Positions 58,097 through 64,000 of a stretch of DNA of 64,000 bases are shown piece after piece. The first letter of the stretch is position 1. Each line of letters starts with the position of its first letter. The position numbers were made by a program, and so were the translations under genes. The notes under the pieces were generated by a model. The model did not search any database. It had not been told where the DNA came from and saw only the letters and a program-made list of their open reading frames with translations. The stretch comes from Moritella sp. (GTDB lineage: Bacteria > Pseudomonadota > Gammaproteobacteria > Enterobacterales > Moritellaceae), in NCBI RefSeq assembly GCF_013215705.1, contig NZ_JABSQR010000014.1, positions 1-64,000 on the forward strand, read 5' to 3'.

Positions 58097-58180
58097 GTAA
58101 AATAGGTAAAATAGGTAAAATAGGTAAAATAGGTAAAATAGGTAAAATAGGTAGAATAGGTGAAATATGTAGAATAAGTA
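58097..58180. repeat. 9-bp tandem repeat (GTAAAATAG)
   Basis: Six perfect consecutive copies of GTAAAATAG from 58097 to 58150, then three degenerate ones (GTAGAATAG, GTGAAATAT, GTAGAATAA). Non-coding: two frames contain stops in every unit. Confidence 0.92.
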
Positions 58181-58243
58181 GCTGATTGGATAATAACGTC
58201 AAGATAGGTAATTAAAATATGGTTGTATATACAGTGGTCAACT

Positions 58244-58271
58244 GAGTTTCAACTCCCCCCGGCTCTAATCA
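58244..58271 (+). repeat. Possible tmRNA 3'-end fragment (attachment-site remnant)
   Basis: GAGTTTCAACTCCCCCC then GGCTCTAATCA resembles the 3' end of vibrio-type ssrA (GGTTCAACTCCCGCCAGCTCCACCA in my memory): the T-loop and acceptor strand are recognisable, but CCA is altered. No ssrA body is present. Such fragments mark ends of elements integrated at ssrA. Confidence 0.35.
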
Positions 58272-58283
58272 TTTTTTTACAAC

Positions 58284-58334
58284 GAAAAAAGCCAACAACC
58301 TTGAATAATTAAATACTCAAATGTCATTGGCTTT
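58284..58334 (-). terminator. Terminator of bcp
   Basis: AAAGCCAA (58288-58295) pairs with TTGGCTTT (58327-58334); on the minus strand TTTTTT follows. Long AT-rich loop. Confidence 0.65.
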
Positions 58335-58374
58335 GTATTGTTATTCTTCTAATTTATAAAAACTAATTAACCGC

Positions 58375-58884
58375 TTATTTAGCTGCTAAATAATCCAATA
58401 CTACTTGGTGATGTTCTTTAGTCTTAAACTTGCTGTATTCGCCTTCTAACGGCACTGCTTTAAGCGATGCTGAAGTGAATACGTGTTCAATAGTACCGAG
58501 TTCATCGATTAAGAAAGACAGACGGTGGATACCATCAAATTCCTTACCCATGAATTTTTTAAGGCCCCAGACGCCGAATCCGTCTGCGACTGCATGGTCA
58601 GGGTCTGACAGTAGGCTAAAGTTTAATTCATCACGGTCGCTGAATTTAGTTAGGCGCTCAACTTCATCTGGGCTGATGCCAACTACGACTACATTTAACT
58701 CAGTTAATGCTGTGATATTATCACGTAGTTTTTGCGCTTGTGTTGTACAACCCGGCGTCATTGCTTTTGGGTAGAAATAAGCTAAGACTTTTTTGCCTGC
58801 GAATGAATCAAGAGAAATGCTTTCATTATGTTGATTGAGCAGAGTAAACGATGGTGCTTTATCACCAGACTTTAAAGTTTGCAT
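58375..58884 (-). CDS. bcp: Thiol peroxidase Bcp (peroxiredoxin Q), single-cysteine
   Basis: A 169-residue AhpC/TSA-type peroxiredoxin that reduces hydrogen and organic peroxides. The peroxidatic Cys is C46 in PKAMTPGCTTQ (PxxxTxxC). It is the only Cys in the protein; E. coli Bcp has a resolving Cys five residues later, here replaced by Gln. So this enzyme should work by the 1-Cys mechanism with an external thiol. Transcribed alone. Confidence 0.94.
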   Translation of the reverse strand: MQTLKSGDKAPSFTLLNQHNESISLDSFAGKKVLAYFYPKAMTPGCTTQAQKLRDNITALTELNVVVVGISPDEVERLTKFSDRDELNFSLLSDPDHAVADGFGVWGLKKFMGKEFDGIHRLSFLIDELGTIEHVFTSASLKAVPLEGEYSKFKTKEHHQVVLDYLAAK

Positions 58885-59058
58885 GAATATGAGTCCTAAC
58901 TATTAACAGATTATGAATAAATCGTATGAGACTATTGTGCGGGAGTTTTTCCATCTCGACAAGGACTATTACGAATAGGCATTAATGGACTCAGCACATG
59001 GATAAAACATGAGTAAAATGTTGATAAACAGTGATAAATAGTATTTAAGGAGAGCACA

Positions 59059-59589
59059 GTGCAAACATTGACTAACTTGTGGACCCTACTGAATCGCTTG
59101 AACAGATTTAGTTTCAAGGTCAATGCCGACAATGACTCTGTCACCGGTTGGCGGGGTGAAGGACAGGGCTTAATTAAACGCCGTGCCAGTACTTATGATA
59201 TGAAAACGGACGAACCTGGATCCGGCGCGATTATCGAAACTATCGAGCGTGGCGATTATTACGTGACAGCAGATCGTAAAGTGTCGATGCATAACCAATA
59301 TTTGTGGCAGTTCGAAGGCGATTATATTCGTTTAACCCATTTACGCTTTGGTTGGGATAAACCGGTATTTTTGTTTGATATTATTGAAAATGGCCAGGGT
59401 GAATTGGTTACGCGTCAATCACATCAATGTGCGGCAGATAATTATGATGCCTCATTTTTATTACACGCCGACAGTCTGGTTATGCAGTGGCGCATCCAGG
59501 GGCCTAAGAAGTGTGAAGTCTTAGATTATATTTATTCGGTATATACCCAAGCTACTTCAAGATGCTATATCAGAGACGAGCAGGGATAA
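59059..59589 (+). CDS. DUF6314-family protein with a repeat-derived C-terminus
   Basis: A 176-residue protein with GWRGEGQGLIKRR, a SMHNQYLWQFEGDYIRLTHLRFG core and MQWRIQGPKKCEVLDYIYS near the end, the pattern I associate with DUF6314 (lipocalin-like, function unknown). AAGGAGA lies five bases before the GTG start. The MITE-like element begins at 59542, so the last ~15 residues (YTQATSRCYIRDEQG) and the stop are encoded by the repeat. The natural end was probably near the GPKK motif, so the core may be intact. Confidence 0.8.
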   Translation: MQTLTNLWTLLNRLNRFSFKVNADNDSVTGWRGEGQGLIKRRASTYDMKTDEPGSGAIIETIERGDYYVTADRKVSMHNQYLWQFEGDYIRLTHLRFGWDKPVFLFDIIENGQGELVTRQSHQCAADNYDASFLLHADSLVMQWRIQGPKKCEVLDYIYSVYTQATSRCYIRDEQG

Positions 59590-59805
59590 CAGAACAAGGC
59601 GCAATATGTAGATAATGGTTATTCCATTTTCAAATATTGCAACGCGGTGCTGTTATTCCTGCTCGCCTCCCGCAGGGCAAAACGAACGAAGGCATCTTCG
59701 GCGTTATGAAGTCTTGATTTAGAATAACTAAATCCTCGACTTCATGCCTTGAATATACGCTTCTTTCGGTTTGCTGATTGTGCATCTTGAAGTCGCTTGG
59801 GTATA
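59542..59805. repeat. MITE-like element, near-full copy B
   Basis: About 264 bp in opposite orientation to the copy at 16494. Terminal inverted repeats TATACCCAAG...CTTCAAGATGC and complement; the interior contains arms ATGAAGTC...GACTTCAT around GATTTAG/CTAAATC, and a long imperfect inverted repeat built around GAGCAGGGATAAC and GTTATTCCTGCTC. It supplies the stop codon of the DUF6314 gene. Confidence 0.9.
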
Positions 59806-59920
59806 AGGGGGATTCGCGCGTTCTTTGTTCTTAGGTCTATCGTCAACTATACTTTCTCCTACTTATAAACACTATTTTGCATCGATAACTTTGACGTTAA
59901 ATACGTTATTTGAGAACGCC

Positions 59921-60814
59921 ATGGAACTGCTAGATTTAATTGGTAATACGCCGTTAATTAATCTGAGCTTTCTGAGCCCACAGCCTGAGCGTATCAGCTT
60001 GTTTGCCAAAGCCGAGTGGATGAACCCCGGCGGTTCACTTAAAGACCGCTCGGTAAAACTGATCCTAACGCGCGGTATTGAAGACGGGCTGCTACAACCA
60101 GGTAAAATAATTCTCGATTCCAGTAGCGGTAATGCCGGTATTTCTTACAGCATGATTGGCGCAGCGCTCGGCTATGCGGTCAACATCGTGATCCCCGACA
60201 ATGCCAGCAATGAAAGAAAAATGCGTCTGCGAGCCCATGGTGCGCAGCTGGTCGAGACCGATGCGTTAGAAGGTTACGATCAAGCCATTCGTCATGTGCA
60301 TGAATTATATGCCAACTCACCAGATAAATACTTCTTTGCTGACCAATACAGTAATCAAGCCAATGTGCTTGCGCATTACCACGGCACCGCTGCAGAGCTC
60401 ATCGCACAGGTATCAGGGCCCATTACCCATTTTGTCTGTGGTGTTGGCACTGGCGGCTCATTAACGGGCATCGCGAGGCGACTAAAAGCCAAATATCCGG
60501 CGGTTGTCATCGTGGGCATTCGCCCCGAGCGTTGGCCGGGTATCGAAGGCCTAAAACCCTTGGGCGAAAAAGAAGATATCTTACCGAAAATTTTTGACGG
60601 CTCTTTGGTTGATCGTTGGCTTGATGTGAGCGCGGATGAAGCAAAAAGCATGTGTCTTACTATGGCTCGTCGAGGTTATTTTGTCGGGCAATCGTCGGGG
60701 GCGTACCTTGCGGGCAGCTGCAAATTAATGGCGGAATTGTCAGAAGGGGTGGTGACCACTTTAATGTGTGACAGTGGTGAGCGTTATTTCAGTACGGGGC
60801 TGTGGCAATCATGA
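59921..60814 (+). CDS. cysM: PLP-dependent cysteine synthase, CysM-like
   Basis: A 297-residue beta-family PLP enzyme. The PLP lysine is K41 in PGGSLKDRSVK; SSSGNAGISYSMIGA is the substrate loop; GVGTGGSLTG binds the PLP phosphate; SSGAYLAG follows near 260. The enzyme should condense an activated serine with sulfide or a sulfur carrier to give cysteine. Its four-base overlap (ATGA) with a JAMM peptidase gene, followed by a ubiquitin-like/E1 fusion, recalls the Mycobacterium CysM-Mec+-CysO set, where CysM uses O-phosphoserine and the CysO thiocarboxylate. Start ATG 59921, GAGA upstream. Confidence 0.93.
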   Translation: MELLDLIGNTPLINLSFLSPQPERISLFAKAEWMNPGGSLKDRSVKLILTRGIEDGLLQPGKIILDSSSGNAGISYSMIGAALGYAVNIVIPDNASNERKMRLRAHGAQLVETDALEGYDQAIRHVHELYANSPDKYFFADQYSNQANVLAHYHGTAAELIAQVSGPITHFVCGVGTGGSLTGIARRLKAKYPAVVIVGIRPERWPGIEGLKPLGEKEDILPKIFDGSLVDRWLDVSADEAKSMCLTMARRGYFVGQSSGAYLAGSCKLMAELSEGVVTTLMCDSGERYFSTGLWQS

Positions 60815-61236
60815 CGATTGAAATTAATGATGCGATCAAGTCAGCGATGCTGGATCAGGCAGAATCTTGTTTTCCCAATGAGAGCTGTGGTTTTATTATT
60901 GGTTCATACGCAGCTGGCGTGGCTAAGGGCGATTATTATATCCCCTGTGACAATGATTACGGCCACAATCAACAGCGCCGTTTTCTTATTGATCCCATGG
61001 CTTATCAACTAGCCGAAGATACGGCTGATGCCAACGGGCAAAGCATCATTAGTATTGTCCATTCTCACCCTGATCATCCCGACCAGCCCTCTGAATTTGA
61101 CCGGTTGCATGCCTGGCCTGGGCTCAGTTACATCATTATTGCGGTGTTTGCGGGTCGCGTGCGCAGTTATCGGTCGTGGCAATTGAGCGATGATCGCAGT
61201 GAATTCCATCAGGAAGTTATTAATCCGGGAGATTAA
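60811..61236 (+). CDS. JAMM/MPN+ metallopeptidase (Mec+/QbsD-like)
   Basis: A 141-residue JAB1/MPN/Mov34 zinc peptidase. The full motif is visible: E24 in NESCG, and H84-x-H86-(x7)-S94-xx-D97 in HSHPDHPDQPSEFD. The known bacterial homologue Mec+ of Mycobacterium cuts cysteine from the CysO carrier; QbsD trims a carrier tail in thioquinolobactin synthesis. ATGA overlap with the cysM start of 4 bp, and only 1-2 bases before the next gene, so tightly coupled. Confidence 0.95.
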   Translation: MTIEINDAIKSAMLDQAESCFPNESCGFIIGSYAAGVAKGDYYIPCDNDYGHNQQRRFLIDPMAYQLAEDTADANGQSIISIVHSHPDHPDQPSEFDRLHAWPGLSYIIIAVFAGRVRSYRSWQLSDDRSEFHQEVINPGD

Positions 61237-61237
61237 T

Positions 61238-62656
61238 ATGATGACAGTAACGCTAAAAATCCCATCTCCGTTGCGACGTTTTACCGATAATAGCAGTGCC
61301 GTAGAGGTTGAAGCTGACAGTGTTGCGACGGCACTTGAACAGCTATTTATACTGTATCCAGATCTGAAATTACAAGTCATGGATGACAGCGGACAGCTGC
61401 GTAATTTTGTTAATCTATTTCACGACAAGGTCGATATTCGCCAGCTGCAAGGATTAAATACCCGTTTACACCAAGGCAGTGAACTGCGTATCGTCCCGGC
61501 TATCGCGGGTGGTAGTGACAGCCGTTTATCTGCGCTGGAGTTGAGTCGTTATAGCCGCCATATCATGTTGCCCGAAATGGGCATTGCAGGGCAAGAGTCG
61601 CTAAAATCTGCCAGTATTTTAATTATTGGCGCGGGTGGATTAGGTTGCCCGTTGGGTTTGTATCTTGCTGCTGCGGGGGTTGGCCATTTAGGTATAGTGG
61701 ATAATGACGTTGTCGATGAATCTAATTTGCAACGGCAAGTCTTGTATACCATCGATGATATCGGCAAGCCGAAAGTCGATTGTGCCGCGGCACGTCTGCG
61801 TCAGCTTAATCCTTATATTAAAATCAGTTGTTATGCTGAGCTACTGACCAGTGCCAATGCGATGCAGTTGATTGAACCTTATGATCTGGTGATTGATGGT
61901 ACCGATAATTTCCCCACCCGTTATCTGGTGAATGATGCTTGTGTATTGCTGAATAAACCGAATATTTACGGCAGTATTTTTCGCTTCGACGGTCAGGCAA
62001 CTGTGTTTAACTATCAACAAGGGCCCTGTTATCGTTGTCTTTATCCAACGCCGCCACCGCCAGGGTTAGTGCCTTCTTGCGCCGAAGGTGGTGTGCTTGG
62101 GGTATTACCGGCGATTATCGCTTCAATTCAGGCGACCGAAGCGATTAAAATGCTGACCAAAATGGGGGATAGCTTATCTGGTAAGCTGTTGCTATATGAT
62201 GCGCTGCAAATGGAGTTTGAATATCTGCAGATTGAGAAAAACCCGGATTGCCCGTTATGTGGTAAATATCCGTCGATTCATGCATTGATCGATTATCAGC
62301 AATTTTGTGGTATTACAACCAGCAGCGAACCGCGCAGTTATCAGGACATCAGCCCGCAGACGTTGAAACAGTGGTTGGATGTTAAAGAACCCTTCGTTTT
62401 AATCGACGTGAGAGAACCTTATGAACGCGAAATTTGTAAGATAATGGAGAGCCAGCATATCCCTATGGCTCAGATCGATGCGCATATGGCGGAGTTCAAA
62501 CCCGAGCAAGTACTGGTGGTTCACTGTAAGTTAGGGGGGCGCTCTGCGAAAGTGTGTCAACAGTTTACTGCTCAGGGTTATAAGCATGTTTTTAATCTCA
62601 CTGGTGGTATTTTAGCTTGGGTGGATGCCATCGATAATAAGTTGATTCGTTATTAG
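61238..62656 (+). CDS. Ubiquitin-like carrier / E1-like adenylyltransferase / rhodanese fusion
   Basis: A 472-residue three-domain protein. Residues 1-92 form a MoaD/ThiS-like beta-grasp domain ending AIAGG (G91-G92). Residues about 105-345 are a ThiF/MoeB domain with the nucleotide loop GAGGLGC (from G131), the DNxxxxNLQRQ-type ESNLQRQ, and two zinc pairs (CYRC, CPLC). Residues about 370-472 form a rhodanese domain with catalytic Cys C430 in HCKLGGRS. MoeZ-type proteins have the last two domains; the fused carrier is the oddity, since thiocarboxylation needs a free C-terminal Gly-Gly. GGGAGA lies five bases before the ATG. Confidence 0.94.
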   Translation: MMTVTLKIPSPLRRFTDNSSAVEVEADSVATALEQLFILYPDLKLQVMDDSGQLRNFVNLFHDKVDIRQLQGLNTRLHQGSELRIVPAIAGGSDSRLSALELSRYSRHIMLPEMGIAGQESLKSASILIIGAGGLGCPLGLYLAAAGVGHLGIVDNDVVDESNLQRQVLYTIDDIGKPKVDCAAARLRQLNPYIKISCYAELLTSANAMQLIEPYDLVIDGTDNFPTRYLVNDACVLLNKPNIYGSIFRFDGQATVFNYQQGPCYRCLYPTPPPPGLVPSCAEGGVLGVLPAIIASIQATEAIKMLTKMGDSLSGKLLLYDALQMEFEYLQIEKNPDCPLCGKYPSIHALIDYQQFCGITTSSEPRSYQDISPQTLKQWLDVKEPFVLIDVREPYEREICKIMESQHIPMAQIDAHMAEFKPEQVLVVHCKLGGRSAKVCQQFTAQGYKHVFNLTGGILAWVDAIDNKLIRY

Positions 62657-62746
62657 TTACAGTCTGTAATAATGCACGCCATTTACAATGAAACTACCTG
62701 TCACTTATCATAAATTGAAAAAAATTATAAAACTCCATCATATTGG

Positions 62747-62788
62747 CACCTCTAAAGTGGTAATCACTCTCTTTGAGGTGTATTTTAA
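62747..62788 (+). terminator. Hairpin after the cysteine operon
   Basis: CACCTCTAAAG (62747-62757) pairs with CTTTGAGGTG (62771-62780) with one bulge, and an inner GTGG.../CAC pairing; TATTTT follows. Likely terminator of the preceding operon, about 90 bp after its stop. Confidence 0.6.
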
Positions 62789-62885
62789 TGCTGTTAAATC
62801 ACTGAATAACAATATATTAATAATGAATAAGTTTGTTTATGTGGTTTTTTGTTTTCAATTAACAGCGTTATAAATGGAGTTTGTA

Positions 62886-64000
62886 ATGAAAAAACATTTC
62901 TTGCTAATTGCTGGTAGCTTGATGGCTATCGGGTTTGCTCAGGCAGATGGTATAGCATCAAAAAGCCAATTATCTATGGTCAATAATCAACATCAACATC
63001 AACATCCACAGTTATCACAGATGCAGGATGTAACCGAACGTCCCCCAATGACATTGCCTGAACTGACAATCTATCCTCGCCTAGAGCGGTTTACTATGTT
63101 GTCGGATGCAGCAATACCAAATATTAATGAAAGTTGTTCCGTAACTGAATTCACCAGCCGAACAGGCCGGAATTTGACCGATTATGTGACTGGGGTTTCT
63201 AGCGACTGTATTAATAAACAGTTTTCTGTAACGGGCGCTGATGCTGCCGACATTTTTAATGAAAACAACATGCTCACGATTACAGATTCTTTCCGCTCAG
63301 CGAGTCGTCGCTACAAGGGGAATAACAGTGATAACATTCTTAATTTAGCACTGTTTTTAAGAGCCGGTTATTATATCCAGTTTTATCAACGAGATGCTGT
63401 AGGTGAGTACTCTAATGCGATCAAACAGTCATCCTTGATCGCATTAGATGAATTTTTCAAAAATGAACATTTTACTGATGTAACAGATGAACACGGTAAA
63501 GTGCTTTCTGAAGTATTAATGCTGGTGGACAGTTCCGGTCACAATGCCGATTTTATTGATGTTGTGAACGATATACTGGTGCGTTTTGATAATAGCTGGA
63601 ATGATTCACGCAATATGAGTGCGGCGATTAACTCGGTATTTACTATCCTATGGCGGGGCCAATGGACAGATGATTTTGCTGAACACCTTGCAAGAGATAA
63701 TAGTATTGTCGATACCCTCAAAGTGTTTATTGATAAGCAGGACTATCTTATCGGCACCGATCATGAGTATTTAATCAATAATGCGGCTAAAGAGCTGGGG
63801 CGCATGCTTAACTATGCACCTTCAGTACAAAATAAGGTAAAACCTTACTTACTTGAATTACTCCGTAATAATAGTATGAGTGGTCGCGGAAGCGGTATCT
63901 GGTTAGCCGCTGCAGAAATGGTGGACTATTACAGTAATTGTGAAGAATACAATATCTGTGGTTATAAAAAACAATTGGAGCAACAAGTCCTTCCTATAAG
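62886..64000 (+). CDS. Microbial collagenase, N-terminal part (peptidase M9; runs off the right edge)
   Basis: The frame stays open from the ATG at 62886 to the window end (371 codons). Residues 1-20 are a signal peptide (GFAQADG). A His-Gln stretch (NNQHQHQHPQ, about residues 38-47) and then the M9 N-terminal activator domain follow (VTEFTSRTGRNLTDYV, SSDCINKQFSV, NILNLALFLRAGYYIQFYQ). The HExxH catalytic domain is expected beyond the window. Secreted collagenases degrade animal tissue and are virulence or scavenging factors in vibrios. Named from pattern memory. Confidence 0.82.
   Translation, partial: MKKHFLLIAGSLMAIGFAQADGIASKSQLSMVNNQHQHQHPQLSQMQDVTERPPMTLPELTIYPRLERFTMLSDAAIPNINESCSVTEFTSRTGRNLTDYVTGVSSDCINKQFSVTGADAADIFNENNMLTITDSFRSASRRYKGNNSDNILNLALFLRAGYYIQFYQRDAVGEYSNAIKQSSLIALDEFFKNEHFTDVTDEHGKVLSEVLMLVDSSGHNADFIDVVNDILVRFDNSWNDSRNMSAAINSVFTILWRGQWTDDFAEHLARDNSIVDTLKVFIDKQDYLIGTDHEYLINNAAKELGRMLNYAPSVQNKVKPYLLELLRNNSMSGRGSGIWLAAAEMVDYYSNCEEYNICGYKKQLEQQVLPI

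Larger units (their letters stand above)
57769..58374. other. 606-bp gene-free region
   Basis: Very AT-rich. It contains one inverted-repeat arm (57780), the 9-bp tandem repeat (58097), a tmRNA-like fragment (58244) and the bcp terminator (58284-58334). No convincing reading frame. Confidence 0.6.

Noticed and set aside
58097..58180. CRISPR array
   Set aside because: Units are contiguous 9-mers with no spacers and no cas genes in the window.
62688..62873. 61-residue reading frame upstream of the collagenase
   Set aside because: It runs through the terminator-like hairpin, has no Shine-Dalgarno sequence and shows no family pattern.

Overview
The window looks like a chromosomal segment of an AT-rich, marine, probably cold-adapted gammaproteobacterium. 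Gene order is recognisably that of the Enterobacterales/Vibrionales (rsmE-gshB-yqgE-ruvX, endA-sprT-metK, panD-panC-panB-folK-pcnB-gluQ-dksA-sfsA-hrpB-mrcB, hemL-erpA). The isocitrate lyase is of the long type known from cold-adapted marine genera, and there are marine-type surface proteins (VolA-like lipase, collagenase). Moritella or a close relative is my best guess from memory of such sequences; it is not proven here. I see no rRNA, tRNA or CRISPR array.

Layout. 1-2.5 kb: 5' part of aceA with a divergent LysR gene, then an oxidoreductase. 2.5-6 kb: operon rsmE-gshB-yqgE-ruvX-DUF2937 on the minus strand. 6-13 kb: an accessory block (dsdA, dsdC, proline iminopeptidase-like gene, GNAT, LysE with divergent LysR, YefM-YoeB toxin-antitoxin) that separates rsmE from endA, which adjoin in E. 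coli. 13-21 kb: endA, a small unknown gene, sprT, metK with a MetJ-like site, a YfaZ-like porin, clcA, tkt. 21-28 kb: pantothenate, folate and RNA genes panDCB-folK-pcnB-gluQ-dksA-sfsA. pcnB appears to keep the rare AUU start codon known from E. coli.

28-42 kb: a periplasmic protein of unknown function, hrpB, rlmF, DUF1294, a M23 murein endopeptidase, arfB, GNAT, mrcB (PBP1B), a TIGR04219 outer-membrane protein, hemL, DUF6776, erpA. 42-50 kb: RND efflux pair, DUF423, porin, a TusA-like protein with a PerM-like permease. 50-56 kb: VolA-like surface lipase, phenylalanine hydroxylase genes phhA-phhB and a divergent MocR-type regulator, with three ACTGTACTGGT sites between them. 56-58.4 kb: a gene-poor stretch with small orphan genes, palindromes, a 9-bp tandem repeat and a possible tmRNA 3'-end fragment. 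58.4-64 kb: single-cysteine Bcp, a DUF6314 gene whose end is supplied by a repeat element, then the most interesting operon: cysteine synthase, JAMM peptidase, and a fused ubiquitin-like/E1-like/rhodanese protein. Finally, the 5' part of a microbial collagenase.

The three-gene operon at 59.9-62.7 kb matches the parts list of the protein-thiocarboxylate route to cysteine known from Mycobacterium (CysM, Mec+, CysO, MoeZ), but with carrier, activating enzyme and sulfurtransferase fused in one polypeptide. A family of MITE-like repeats (two near-full copies of about 263 bp, one half copy, two end-only remnants), all with TATACCCAAG ends, is scattered through the window and shapes the flanks of several genes.
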